Positions 44,225 to 53,951 are shown, counted from the first letter of the stretch. The stretch: DNA of 64,000 nt from 2-12-FULL-35-15 sp036386835 (GCA_036386835.1 DASVUX010000034.1:124001-188000); one strand, 5' to 3'. Program-made: numbers and translations. Notes: generated by a model from the letters alone, not told the origin.

Positions 44225-45247
44225 ATGGGTTTATTTAACTTTTTAACACAGGAAATCGCGATTGACTTGGGAACAGCCAACACGCTTATCATTCATAATG
44301 ATAAAGTAGTGGTGGATGAACCGAGTATTGTTGCAGTCGACAGGATGACAGGCCGTGTAATTGCTGTTGGAAAGCAGGCAATGCAAATGCATGGTAAAAC
44401 ACATGAGAACATTAAGACCATCCGTCCGTTAAAAGATGGGGTAATCGCGGATTTCCATGCCGCAGAGCACATGATCAGGGGAATGATCAAAATGATCAAC
44501 CCGGGGAGAAAATTATTTCAACCATCCTTAAAGATGGTTATTTGCATTCCTTCCGGGATCACAGAGGTAGAGAAGCGTGCGGTTCGTGACAGTGCGGAAC
44601 ATGCAGGCGGTAAGGAAGTTTATCTTATTCACGAGCCGATGGCGGCTGCGATCGGTATCGGCATTGACGTTGAAGAGCCGATGGGAAACATGATCATTGA
44701 TATCGGGGGTGGTACAAGTGAAATTGCGGTTATAGCCCTTGGTGGGATTGTGTGTGATAAGTCAATCCGGATTGCGGGTGATGAGTTTACCTCGAACATA
44801 GAAGAGTACATGAGAAGGCAGCATAACATCCTTATCGGGGAACGTTCTGCGGAGCGTGTGAAGATTGAGGTGGGAGCAGCGATGACTGAAATTGACAATC
44901 CACCGCCTGATTATGCCGTTCATGGCCGGGACTTAATGACCGGGATCCCGAAAGAGATTTATGTTTCATACGTTGAGATCGCACATGCACTTGATAAATC
45001 AATTTCAAAAGTTGAAGAAGCTATTCTCAATGCACTTGAGATGACACCACCAGAATTATCAGCGGATATTTTCCGTACGGGTATTTATTTGGCAGGTGGC
45101 GGCTCGATGCTCCGTGGATTAGATAAGCGCATATCTCTTAAAACAAAGTTACCAGTTCACATTGCAGAAGATCCGCTTAGGGCTGTTGCCCGCGGAACCG
45201 GTATTGCATTAAAGAATGTAGACAAGTTCCCTTTCCTGATGAAATAA
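44225..45247 (+). CDS. mreB: Rod shape-determining protein MreB
   Basis: Bacterial actin homologue that guides side-wall peptidoglycan synthesis. The actin-fold signatures are present: phosphate 1 EIAIDLGTANTLI, HEPMAAAIGIGIDVEEP, phosphate 2 MIIDIGGGTSEIAVI, and the adenosine motif IYLAGGGSMLRGLDKRI. It is 340 aa, of normal length, and heads mreB-mreC-mreD-PBP2-PBP2-rodA. The cell is thus probably rod-shaped. Confidence 0.98.
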   Translation: MGLFNFLTQEIAIDLGTANTLIIHNDKVVVDEPSIVAVDRMTGRVIAVGKQAMQMHGKTHENIKTIRPLKDGVIADFHAAEHMIRGMIKMINPGRKLFQPSLKMVICIPSGITEVEKRAVRDSAEHAGGKEVYLIHEPMAAAIGIGIDVEEPMGNMIIDIGGGTSEIAVIALGGIVCDKSIRIAGDEFTSNIEEYMRRQHNILIGERSAERVKIEVGAAMTEIDNPPPDYAVHGRDLMTGIPKEIYVSYVEIAHALDKSISKVEEAILNALEMTPPELSADIFRTGIYLAGGGSMLRGLDKRISLKTKLPVHIAEDPLRAVARGTGIALKNVDKFPFLMK

Positions 45248-45257
45248 TTTTTGAATT

Positions 45258-45293
45258 GTAGATTTTTAAAATTTCCGAATTTTAAAAATCTAC
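45258..45293. repeat. Perfect 16-bp hairpin between mreB and mreC
   Basis: GTAGATTTTTAAAATT (45258-45273) and its exact reverse complement (45278-45293) flank the four-base loop TCCG. It has no T run behind it, so it is not a normal terminator; it may stabilise or process the mreB message. The right arm runs into AT-rich words shared with the region at 41103-41134. Confidence 0.7.
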
Positions 45294-45328
45294 GATTCTC
45301 CGAATCAATAATTCACCAATTAATTTAA

Positions 45329-46168
45329 ATGCGTAACCTTCTTCTCTTCATTTGGAAACACTACTTCTTTTTTGTGTTCCTTATGCTTGAGACATACTGC
45401 ATTTATCTGGTAGTTCAGCACAACTATTACCAGCACGCCAGCTTCATTAATTCTTCAAATAATTTATCCGCAGGGATCCTGAAAACTTCACAGGGTGTGG
45501 AAGATTATTTTTATCTCAAAAATGTAAATGAAATGCTTGCAAAGGAAAATGCAGAGCTTCGTTCACGTCTCCTTGAATCATACTCAATGGTCGTAAATGA
45601 CTGGCGTACCGTGGGTGACACTGTTTTAAGGCAAAAATATACATATACCAGTGCAAAGGTGGTAAACAACTCCACGAACAGGCGCAATAACTTTCTTACT
45701 CTTGATAAAGGTTCAAAGCAAGGTGTATCCAAGGATATGGCTGTAATCACTAATGCTGGGATAGTAGGACAGGTGAAAGATGTTTCTGAGAACTTTTGTA
45801 CCGTTAAATCAATGCTGCACAGCCAAAGCATAGTCAGCGCCAAAATTAAGAAGGACGGATCATACGGCCCGCTTACATGGGATGGGGAGAATTTTGAATA
45901 TGTAACCCTTCGCGATATACCTACCCATGTCAGGCTTGTTAAAGGGGATACAATTGTTACAAGTCCGTACTCAATTACTTTCCCGGAGAATATCCGGATA
46001 GGGACCGTTGAAAGTTTCGTGCGGAAGTCAGGTGAATATTTTTATACCGTAAAAGTAAGGCTGCTTACAGATTTCAAGAAGCTGACGCATGTTTATATTG
46101 TAGAGAACAAATTGAAAAAAGAACAGCAGGATCTGGAACAAAAATCAGAGGCTGATAACAAAGAATAA
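45329..46168 (+). CDS. mreC: Rod shape-determining protein MreC
   Basis: Bitopic inner-membrane protein whose periplasmic beta domain links MreB filaments to PBP2 and MreD. It has one N-terminal span (about residues 7-29), then a coiled-coil stretch (NVNEMLAKENAELRSRLLE) and the MreC beta-barrel domain, with FLTLDKGSKQGVSKDMAVI and GIVGQVKDVSENFCTVKSM. It is 279 aa, with a charged C-terminal tail. It follows mreB by 81 bases and precedes mreD by three bases. Confidence 0.93.
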   Translation: MRNLLLFIWKHYFFFVFLMLETYCIYLVVQHNYYQHASFINSSNNLSAGILKTSQGVEDYFYLKNVNEMLAKENAELRSRLLESYSMVVNDWRTVGDTVLRQKYTYTSAKVVNNSTNRRNNFLTLDKGSKQGVSKDMAVITNAGIVGQVKDVSENFCTVKSMLHSQSIVSAKIKKDGSYGPLTWDGENFEYVTLRDIPTHVRLVKGDTIVTSPYSITFPENIRIGTVESFVRKSGEYFYTVKVRLLTDFKKLTHVYIVENKLKKEQQDLEQKSEADNKE

Positions 46169-46171
46169 GTT

Positions 46172-46690
46172 GTGATAAACGAAATACTCAGAAATATAAT
46201 CAGGTTTATCGGGCTCGTCCTTGTACAGGTTCTTATCGTAAAGAATATTGAGCTGGGCCGTTTCATAAATCCTTTTGTGTATGTGCTGTTCCTTATTATA
46301 CTTCCTTTTGAAACCCCGAAATGGTCGTTGCTTTTCATTTCATTTATTTTAGGAATAACTATCGATATGTTCTATGATACAGCCGGGCTTCACGCGGCAG
46401 CTTGTGTGGTGATGGGTTATATACGCCCGGGGATATTAAAACTTTTCTCTCCCCGTGACGGATATGAGTCCGGTACGCAGCCTACTGTACAATATCTCGG
46501 GATCCCATGGTTCCTTTCTTATGCAGGGATCCTGGTCCTTGCCCATCATCTTGTTTTATTCTATATGGAGATATTCAGGTTCTCTGAATTTTTTTCAACT
46601 TTCTTCCGCGCGCTGATCAGCGCAGTGTCCACGATCATACTTATTGTCGTGATCCAGTATCTGTTCAACCGTAAAAAAGAACAGGAATAA
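46172..46690 (+). CDS. mreD: Rod shape-determining protein MreD
   Basis: Inner-membrane protein of 172 aa with about five spans, a core member of the elongasome. The PFVYVLFLIILPFETPKWSLL segment and the later IRPGILKLFSPRDGYESG loop are characteristic of the Bacteroidota MreD form. It starts with GTG. Its stop codon overlaps the ATG of the first PBP2 gene by one base, which suggests coupled translation. Confidence 0.88.
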   Translation: MINEILRNIIRFIGLVLVQVLIVKNIELGRFINPFVYVLFLIILPFETPKWSLLFISFILGITIDMFYDTAGLHAAACVVMGYIRPGILKLFSPRDGYESGTQPTVQYLGIPWFLSYAGILVLAHHLVLFYMEIFRFSEFFSTFFRALISAVSTIILIVVIQYLFNRKKEQE

Positions 46691-48555
46691 TGAACCAGCT
46701 GGCAGACAGGAAATATCTTATTATCGGTGTCTTCGTATTAGTTGGCCTGATGTACATCGCCAGGTTGTTTTATATCCAGGTGATTGATGACAGCTATAAA
46801 CTGGATGCGAATAACCAGGCTTTCCGTTACAATACCGAGTATCCTGTCAGAGGCTATATATATGACCGGAATAATAAGCTCCTTGTATATAATGAAGCGG
46901 CTTATGACCTGATGGTGCTCCCAAAGAATATCAGTAAAACAGATTTTGATACGGCAGGTTTCTGTGAGCTGATGGGGATTACAAAAGAAATGTTTCTGAA
47001 GAAAATGAAGAAGGCTATCCAGGCCCCTAATTCTCCCAGGAAGGAATCTGTTTTTGAAAAACAGCTATCCCCGAAGGATTACGCTTCCATCCAGGAGCGG
47101 CTTTACCGTTATCGCGGGTTTACGGTGCAATCCAGGACACTTAGAAAATATCCGTACAAAATAGCAGCACACATGCTGGGGTACATCGGGGAAGCAGATA
47201 AGAACACCACAGAACGGGATCCTTATTATAAAGAAGGTGATTATCTCGGGATCAGCGGAATAGAAAAAACATATGAGAAAGCACTTCGTGGAAAGAAGGG
47301 CTTACGCATTATGATGGTGGATGTGCACAACCGCGAAAAAGGAAGTTATATGAACGGCTTGTATGATACCATGGCAATTCCCGGTAAACCCCTCACCACT
47401 ACACTTGATGCTGAGCTCCAGCAATATGCTGAACAGCTGATGCAGAATAAGATCGGCAGTGTTGTAGCAATTGATCCGGGAACAGGCGAGATCCTTGCCA
47501 TTGTTACCAGCCCTACGTATGATCCGAACCTTCTTGTAGGCCGGGCCCGGAATAAGAATTTCGCTAAACTGTCACTTGACAGTATCGGCAAGCCCCTGTT
47601 CAACCGCTCAACGATGGCTTCCTATCCTCCGGGGTCTACTTTTAAGCTGGTGATGTCAGTAATAGGAATGCATGAAGGAGTGTTGGAAGCATCTACACGT
47701 TATCCCTGCGCAAGAGGTTATCCTCCGCTTGGCGGCCGCCCCAAATGCCATCCGCACGGGTCACCGATGGATCTTCATGGGGCAATCGGAACATCCTGTA
47801 ACTCCTATTTTTCCTACGTATTTAAAAGTGTGATCGATGACAGGAAATTTCATGACACCTATAAAGCATACGCTAATTGGAGAGAAACTGCCATGAGCTT
47901 TTGTCTTGGTGTTAAAACCGGGTCTGACCTGGCGAATGAGCTCCGCGGGAATGTTCCGAGTATTAAGTATTACGATAAAGTTTTTGGCAAGGGTTCATGG
48001 AAGGCCTCAACAGTTATCTCACTGGGAATCGGCCAGGCAGAGATGGGAATCACCCCGCTCCAGAATGCTAACCTCTGTGCGATCATTGCAAACAAAGGCT
48101 GGTATTATACTCCGCATATTGTCAAGGCAATCGGTGGAGATCCCAATGATACGCTTCTCGCAAGGTTTAAAGTGAAAAATTACACGAAGATCACAGATAC
48201 TTCCATATATAACGAGGTGATCCGGGGAATGATAAAAGTGGTGGAAAGCGGTACTGCAGCATCATTGAAGATCGAAGGGATCCCGTATTGCGCGAAAACG
48301 GGAACTGCGCAGAATCCACACGGGAAGGACCACTCGGTATTTGTTTGTTTTGCGCCTGTTGAAAACCCTAAAATTGCTGTGGGGATATTAATAGAGAATG
48401 CTGGTTTCGGCTCCACCTGGGCCGGCCCGATTGCGCGGCTTATGATGGAAAAATATCTGAAAGGCAAGATCACCCGTCCTGACCTCGAAAAACGAATGCT
48501 TGAAGCGGACCTCATACATAAAGGAAAAGTTACTGCAGAAGCTGCACCTCATTAG
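46690..48555 (+). CDS. mrdA: Penicillin-binding protein 2, first of a tandem pair
   Basis: Monofunctional (class B) transpeptidase that crosslinks peptidoglycan in the elongasome. It has one N-terminal span (residues ~10-27), the dimerisation/pedestal domain (VRGYIYDRNNKLLVYNEAAYDL), and the transpeptidase domain with all three active-site motifs: S316-T-F-K319, S369-C-N371 and K536-T-G538. It is 621 aa. It is paired with a second PBP2 gene eight bases downstream that is about three-quarters identical by eye over the whole length. Both look fully functional. Confidence 0.96.
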   Translation: MNQLADRKYLIIGVFVLVGLMYIARLFYIQVIDDSYKLDANNQAFRYNTEYPVRGYIYDRNNKLLVYNEAAYDLMVLPKNISKTDFDTAGFCELMGITKEMFLKKMKKAIQAPNSPRKESVFEKQLSPKDYASIQERLYRYRGFTVQSRTLRKYPYKIAAHMLGYIGEADKNTTERDPYYKEGDYLGISGIEKTYEKALRGKKGLRIMMVDVHNREKGSYMNGLYDTMAIPGKPLTTTLDAELQQYAEQLMQNKIGSVVAIDPGTGEILAIVTSPTYDPNLLVGRARNKNFAKLSLDSIGKPLFNRSTMASYPPGSTFKLVMSVIGMHEGVLEASTRYPCARGYPPLGGRPKCHPHGSPMDLHGAIGTSCNSYFSYVFKSVIDDRKFHDTYKAYANWRETAMSFCLGVKTGSDLANELRGNVPSIKYYDKVFGKGSWKASTVISLGIGQAEMGITPLQNANLCAIIANKGWYYTPHIVKAIGGDPNDTLLARFKVKNYTKITDTSIYNEVIRGMIKVVESGTAASLKIEGIPYCAKTGTAQNPHGKDHSVFVCFAPVENPKIAVGILIENAGFGSTWAGPIARLMMEKYLKGKITRPDLEKRMLEADLIHKGKVTAEAAPH

Positions 48556-48563
48556 TTAAAACC

Positions 48564-50414
48564 TTGGATCTTTTCAAAGAAAAAAAATTTCTGCTGATCG
48601 GAATATTTGTCCTGGTAGGGCTTTTGTTCATTGCCCGCCTTTTTTATATCCAGGTAATTGATGACAGCTATAAACTGGATGCAAATAACCAGGCTTTTCG
48701 TTATAAGACGGAATTTCCCGCTCGCGGTTATATCTATGACCGGAACAATAGGCTGTTAGTTTATAATGAAGCCGCGTATGACCTGATGGTACTGCCGAAA
48801 GAGATCAGCCGGTCCGATTTTGATACAGCAGGTTTTTGTGACCTTGTAGGAATTACAAAAGATGTTTTTCTGAAGAAAATGAAAAAAGCGGTGCAGGCCC
48901 CGAATTCTCCCCGAAAAGAATCGGTTTTTGAAAAGCAGCTGTCCCCCCGCGATTTTGCGTCTATCCAGGAACGGCTTTTCAGGTACAAGGGTTTCACTGT
49001 CCAGCCAAGAACATTGCGAAAGTACCCGAACAAAACTGCTGCCCACCTCCTGGGATATATCGGGGAAGCTGACAAGCATGTTACGGCTAAAGATGCCTAT
49101 TACAAAGAAGGTGATCATCTTGGCATCAGCGGAATAGAGAAGACATACGAAAAAGTGCTTAGGGGTAGAAAGGGAATGCATATTATGATGGTGGATGTTC
49201 ATAACAGGGAAAAGGGCCGTTATATGGATGGTTTGTATGATACGGCAGCAATACCCGGAAAATCACTCACCACCACATTGGATCTCGATCTTCAATTGTA
49301 TGCGGAATTATTGATGCAGAATAAATCGGGGAGCGCTGTTGCAATAGACCCGAAGACAGGGGAAATCCTTGCGCTGGTTACAAGTCCGGGTTATGATCCG
49401 AACCTCCTGGTGGGAAGACAAAGGAATAAAAATTTTGCTGCACTATCACAGGATACGCTTGCCGATCCTTTATACAACCGTGCAACTATGGCCTCTTACC
49501 CGCCGGGGTCAACATTTAAACTGGTTATGGCGCTGATCGGCCAGCAGATGGGAGTCCTGGGTACCGGAACGCGTTACCCGTGTGCAAATGGATATCCCTT
49601 AATGGGTGGACGGCCTGCCTGTCATCCTCATGGCTCGCCTTTGGCGCTTGAACAGGCAATAGGCGCTTCCTGCAATTCATACTTTTCTTTTGTTTTTAAA
49701 AGTGTGATCGAGGATAAAAAATTTAGCGATATCTATAAAGCGTATGCTAACTGGAGAGAAATGGTGATGAGCTTTAACATGGGCCAGCGGACAGGTTCTG
49801 ACCTGGCAAATGAATTGAAAGGGAATGTTCCCAGCATAAAGTATTATGATAAGGTTTTTGGCACAAAGGCATGGAAAGCGAGCAATGTGATCTCGCTTGG
49901 TATCGGACAGGCCGAGTTGCTGGTAACACCACTTCAGAATGCGAATATTGTTGCCATCATAGCCAATAAGGGCTGGTACTATACACCGCACATTGTGAAA
50001 GCAATCGGGGGAAATGAGAATGATTCAACCCTGCAGAGATTTAAGGTAAAACATTATACAAAAGTTACCGATCCCGCTGTTTACTCAACCGTGATCAGCG
50101 GGATGAGTGATGCGGTAGAGTCGGGGACGGCACATTCATTAAAGATCAAAGACATTGAATATTGTGCAAAGACGGGTACAGCAGAGAACCCTCATGGAAA
50201 ATCACATTCCGTTTTTGTGGCATTTGCTCCAAAAGAGGACCCGAAGATCGCAATTGCGGTAATGGTGGAAAATGCAGGTGCAGGTGCACGGTATGCCGGA
50301 CCTGTTGCAACACTGATGATTGAAAAATATTTGACCGGAAAAATCAGCCGCCCTGATTTAGAAAAACGTATAATTGAAGAAAATTTAATTTCAGCTAAAA
50401 TTGAGAGAAAGTAA
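48564..50414 (+). CDS. Penicillin-binding protein 2, second of the tandem pair
   Basis: Class B transpeptidase paralogue of the preceding gene, 616 aa. Its catalytic motifs lie at the same positions (S316-T-F-K, S369-C-N, K536-T-G). It keeps the same N-terminal span and pedestal but differs in the spacing-sensitive linkers and the C-terminal tail, which here ends LISAKIERK. It starts with TTG, eight bases after the first copy. Tandem duplication of PBP2 is the simplest account. It may give a division of labour or altered beta-lactam response; this is inference. Its 3' end overlaps the rodA start. Confidence 0.95.
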   Translation: MDLFKEKKFLLIGIFVLVGLLFIARLFYIQVIDDSYKLDANNQAFRYKTEFPARGYIYDRNNRLLVYNEAAYDLMVLPKEISRSDFDTAGFCDLVGITKDVFLKKMKKAVQAPNSPRKESVFEKQLSPRDFASIQERLFRYKGFTVQPRTLRKYPNKTAAHLLGYIGEADKHVTAKDAYYKEGDHLGISGIEKTYEKVLRGRKGMHIMMVDVHNREKGRYMDGLYDTAAIPGKSLTTTLDLDLQLYAELLMQNKSGSAVAIDPKTGEILALVTSPGYDPNLLVGRQRNKNFAALSQDTLADPLYNRATMASYPPGSTFKLVMALIGQQMGVLGTGTRYPCANGYPLMGGRPACHPHGSPLALEQAIGASCNSYFSFVFKSVIEDKKFSDIYKAYANWREMVMSFNMGQRTGSDLANELKGNVPSIKYYDKVFGTKAWKASNVISLGIGQAELLVTPLQNANIVAIIANKGWYYTPHIVKAIGGNENDSTLQRFKVKHYTKVTDPAVYSTVISGMSDAVESGTAHSLKIKDIEYCAKTGTAENPHGKSHSVFVAFAPKEDPKIAIAVMVENAGAGARYAGPVATLMIEKYLTGKISRPDLEKRIIEENLISAKIERK

Positions 50415-51672
50415 TAACCCAAGCATTTTTTATAATGTAGACTGGATCACGGTGCTGATTTACGTTGTACTCGTGCTTATGGGCTGGGCGAATATCTATG
50501 CTGCGGTGTATAATGAAGAGCATTATATCATTACTGATATAAGCCAGAAATACGGAAAGCAGATGCTGTGGATTGGGACGGCCTTTCTTATCGCTCTTAT
50601 TGTTCTGATAATTGATGAGAGTTTTTATACGGCTTTTGCTTATGTGATCTATGGAGTATTTATGGTTCTTATTATTGCTGTGCCTTTCCTTGGCCGGGAG
50701 GTGAAAGGAAGCCGCTCCTGGTTCCGTTTCGGTGATTTCGGCTTGCAGCCCGCAGAGTTCATGAAATTCGCAACAAACCTGGCGATTGCCAAGTTCCTGA
50801 GTAACCAGAATATCAAGATCGCAGATTACCGGAACACGATCATTACTCTTTTGATGTTGTTTGTCCCCTTGGTGATCATAATGAAACTCCAGGATGAAAC
50901 CGGTTTGGCCATTGTGTTTGTAGCATTCATTTTCACCCTTTACCGTGAAGGACTTTCAGTAAATTACCTGCTGTTGGGCTTTCTTGCCGCTATATTATTT
51001 ATCCTTGCCTTGCTGGTGAACAATATAGTCCTCTTCGCTATTATAGGCATCCTTTGTTCTCTTTCTCTGCTGTTTATCAAGAGGAGCCGTACGAATTTGT
51101 TTGTGGTCGCACTGATCGGTATTGTTGCATGCGGAATGGTGAAGGGTACAAGCACTGTTTATGATAAGCTTGAACCGCATCAGAAAATCCGTATAGATGT
51201 ATTGTTGGGAAGAGGAACGGTAGATCTGAAGAAGGAAGGATACAATGTTAACCAGGCGAAAATCGCTATTGGTTCAGGCGGATTTCTTGGAAAAGGTTAC
51301 CTGGAAGGTACTCAAACCAAATATGATTTCGTCCCCGAACAGGATACTGATTTTATTTTCTGTACGGTAGGGGAAGAGTGGGGCTTTGTCGGGAGTGCGA
51401 TCGTGATCATCCTGCAGCTGACACTTATCATCCGCATCATATTCATGGCGGAGCGGCAGCGATCTCCTTTTAGCAGGATCTATGGATATGGCGTGGCTTC
51501 AGTTTTATTCTTTCACCTCACGATAAATGTCGGGATGACCATAGGTTTGGCCCCTGTTATCGGGATCCCGCTTCCATTCTTCAGTTATGGCGGATCGTCC
51601 TTATGGTCGTTTACACTCCTGCTTTTTATATTCATTAAGCTGGATTCGCACCGGCTGCAGATCCTGCGGTAA
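50401..51672 (+). CDS. rodA: Peptidoglycan glycosyltransferase RodA
   Basis: SEDS-family polymerase that makes glycan strands in the elongasome with PBP2. It is a polytopic protein of 423 aa with about ten spans. Family segments: GREVKGSRSWFRFGDFGLQPAEFMK, the conserved KLQDETGLAIVF loop, and PLPFFSYGGSSLWSFTLLLF near the end. It starts with TTG, overlapping the second PBP2 stop by 14 bases. It closes the mre/PBP2 operon and ends one base before the convergent histidine kinase gene. Confidence 0.95.
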   Translation: MRESNNPSIFYNVDWITVLIYVVLVLMGWANIYAAVYNEEHYIITDISQKYGKQMLWIGTAFLIALIVLIIDESFYTAFAYVIYGVFMVLIIAVPFLGREVKGSRSWFRFGDFGLQPAEFMKFATNLAIAKFLSNQNIKIADYRNTIITLLMLFVPLVIIMKLQDETGLAIVFVAFIFTLYREGLSVNYLLLGFLAAILFILALLVNNIVLFAIIGILCSLSLLFIKRSRTNLFVVALIGIVACGMVKGTSTVYDKLEPHQKIRIDVLLGRGTVDLKKEGYNVNQAKIAIGSGGFLGKGYLEGTQTKYDFVPEQDTDFIFCTVGEEWGFVGSAIVIILQLTLIIRIIFMAERQRSPFSRIYGYGVASVLFFHLTINVGMTIGLAPVIGIPLPFFSYGGSSLWSFTLLLFIFIKLDSHRLQILR

Positions 51673-51673
51673 T

Positions 51674-53278
51674 CTAAAATTGTTTTACCGGAAGGATCAC
51701 GTTGAACGTAGCGCCTTTACCGGGCGTTGAATCGGCATAGATCATTCCTTTATGGTTAACGATTATTTTCTTGCATAAAGCAAGCCCGATCCCCGTTCCC
51801 GGAAATTCATCATTGCCGTTAAGACGCTGAAAGATCTCGAAGATCTGCTCGGCATATTCCTGGCTGAACCCGATGCCATTATCAGCAATACTGATCTTTA
51901 CATAATCAGTATTCTTCAAAAGATTGAAGCGCTCAACTTCATTTTGGCCAACAGCAGCTGAGCTGATAGAAATCTGAGGGAGGGCCTCAGTGCTTGTAAA
52001 CTTGAGGCTGTTGCCGATAAGGTTATTGAACAGCTGGTTCATCTGTAAATTTACTGCTTCTATATCAGGAAGCGGATTTAGCATGATGACCGCTTTCTTC
52101 TGGGTAATCAGTAATTCGAAATCAGTAAGTACATGCCGGGCAATACTGTTCAGATCACATTTAACAAAGGGTTCTGCAGAACGGGTAAGAATAGAGTAGT
52201 TCAGGACATCTTTTATGAGTCCCGACATACGGTCAGCAGAATTTTTTATTTTTTCAAGATATACTTTTTCATCATGGTTAAGCTTCCGCGAAACCTTGAT
52301 CATCAGGCGATCAGTAAATGTTTTAACTTTCCTTAAAGGCTCCTGCAGGTCATGGGTCACCACATATGCAAACTGTGCAAGCTCAAGATTGGATCTTTCG
52401 AGCTGAAGAATAGCATCATTCAGAGCTTTTGTCCGCTCAGCGATCCGGCTTTCAAGTATTGCCGAGTGCATCTTTGAATCATTTATATCAGTGCAGGATC
52501 CAATGAAACCTTCAAATTTTCCGTCAGGTGCATAACGCGGTTCGCCACGGCTTGCTATCCAGCGATATTCACCATCATTTCTTCGTAAGCGGTATTCTAC
52601 ATAAAAGTTTTTGCGGGCTTCGAAAGCTGTGGCAAAAAGATTCATGCAATTATTGAGATCCTCAGGATGAATTCCTCTCAGCCAGCCATTTCCCGATTCA
52701 TCTTCCATGCTCTTCCCGGTAAAGTCCAGCCAGCCTTTATTAAAAAAAGTACAGTGACGGTTTTCGTCTGACATCCAAATCAGGACTGGTGCGGTATTAG
52801 CTACGGTTCTGAAGCGAACCTCGCTTTCGCGCAATGCATTATCTGTCCGTTTCAATTCCGTAATGTCCACAAGCATGTTGATTGCGGCAATAACGTTTCC
52901 ATTGCTGTCGAAGATCGGCCTGGGATGGGGCAGTACATTGAGCCGTTCACCATTCGGACGTTCCACCACAATTTCTTCCCCGTAAACTGCACGTCCTTCT
53001 TTTAAAGCGATCCCCATCGGGCAGGTATCCAAAGGCAGAGGTGAACCGTCTGTCTTAAAGATCTTCCAGGATCCGCACCAAAGATCCACTCCAAGTTTGG
53101 GCTCCCGTCCCCAAAGCTTGGCAGCAGCTTCATTAAAGAAAGTAATCCTTCCTTTTGAATCACAAGTATAGGTAGCCGCAGGAAGGCCCTGTAGCAACTG
53201 GTGGTGCATGCTCTCCTTTTCACTTTCTGATTTTACAGTTGGCCTGGGAGTTTGTGCTGATGTTTTCTTAATATTCAT
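51674..53278 (-). CDS. Soluble PAS-domain sensor histidine kinase
   Basis: 534-aa kinase with no visible membrane span, so probably cytoplasmic. Two PAS regions come first: ~30-140 (ATYTCDSKGRITFFNEAAAKLWG) and ~150-270 (RTVANTAPVLIWMSDENRHCTFF, with a PAC part). The dimerisation/phosphoacceptor helix follows, with FAYVVTHDLQEPLRK (His309), and the C-terminal HATPase domain has N-box NQLFNNLIGNSLKF, G1 IADNGIGF and G2 GTGIGLALCKKI. A single-domain response regulator lies upstream on the same strand with a 262-base gap between them, so they may form a pair. The signal sensed is unknown. Confidence 0.92.
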   Translation of the reverse strand: MNIKKTSAQTPRPTVKSESEKESMHHQLLQGLPAATYTCDSKGRITFFNEAAAKLWGREPKLGVDLWCGSWKIFKTDGSPLPLDTCPMGIALKEGRAVYGEEIVVERPNGERLNVLPHPRPIFDSNGNVIAAINMLVDITELKRTDNALRESEVRFRTVANTAPVLIWMSDENRHCTFFNKGWLDFTGKSMEDESGNGWLRGIHPEDLNNCMNLFATAFEARKNFYVEYRLRRNDGEYRWIASRGEPRYAPDGKFEGFIGSCTDINDSKMHSAILESRIAERTKALNDAILQLERSNLELAQFAYVVTHDLQEPLRKVKTFTDRLMIKVSRKLNHDEKVYLEKIKNSADRMSGLIKDVLNYSILTRSAEPFVKCDLNSIARHVLTDFELLITQKKAVIMLNPLPDIEAVNLQMNQLFNNLIGNSLKFTSTEALPQISISSAAVGQNEVERFNLLKNTDYVKISIADNGIGFSQEYAEQIFEIFQRLNGNDEFPGTGIGLALCKKIIVNHKGMIYADSTPGKGATFNVILPVKQF

Positions 53279-53540
53279 TTGAAAAGAGGTTCTTTAATAA
53301 GCGGGGAAGCCGCACAGGATGCTTCATTATAATGCCAGAATAGGGATTCGCAGAGGCCTTATTACATTTAAGGGAGAGTAAAAAGGAATTAAAGTAATTA
53401 ATCGAAGCAAATACACTGTTTGTCGAATATTCTTTTCTGCAGAATGAATGCTGTGTGTAAAATAATCAATAAGTTGACTTAAGTCATATTCTCGGATTTG
53501 AGAAGATGTGGTGGGTTTTTTCCCCATCTTGTGGAGAGTT

Positions 53541-53951
53541 TTATACTCCTATGGAGTGGTGCCAGCGTTTTATCCACACCTGCACTGTGGAAACGGTGGA
53601 CTTCCAGCCGTTAAAGGTATCAGGCTTCATCAGGTAGCAGTTCACACCTGCTTTGTAAGCCCTTTCAATATCATAGATAAGATTAGAGGTTGAAAGCATC
53701 ACGATAGGAACGATTTCATATCCCGGATGGTCCCGGAGTTTTTCAACCATGGAAATACCATCCATTGCAGGCATCTTCAAATCACTTATTATATAAGATG
53801 GCTGGATGCCAAAATTGGCGGGGTCTTTCACAAAATTTAAAAATGCAATACCGCTTTCGAACAGCTTTATTTCTTCCTTTAAATTCAGTTCTTCAAATGC
53901 AGCAGTAATCAGTTCAAGGTCCTCCTTGTCGTCATCAATTATAAAAACCAT
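53541..53951 (-). CDS. Single-domain response regulator
   Basis: 136-aa receiver domain without an output domain, similar to Rcp1/CheY-like regulators paired with PAS or phytochrome kinases. The acidic pair at residues 7-8, the phospho-acceptor Asp57 in IISDLKMPAMDG, Ser87 and the conserved Lys109 in YLMKP are all present. It is probably the partner of the PAS kinase downstream; the target of the output is not visible here. The gap to the kinase (53279-53540) has no gene. Confidence 0.9.
   Translation of the reverse strand: MVFIIDDDKEDLELITAAFEELNLKEEIKLFESGIAFLNFVKDPANFGIQPSYIISDLKMPAMDGISMVEKLRDHPGYEIVPIVMLSTSNLIYDIERAYKAGVNCYLMKPDTFNGWKSTVSTVQVWIKRWHHSIGV

Noticed and set aside
51673..51673. 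A terminator between rodA and the PAS kinase gene.
   Set aside because: The convergent genes are one base apart and no stem with a T run is visible.
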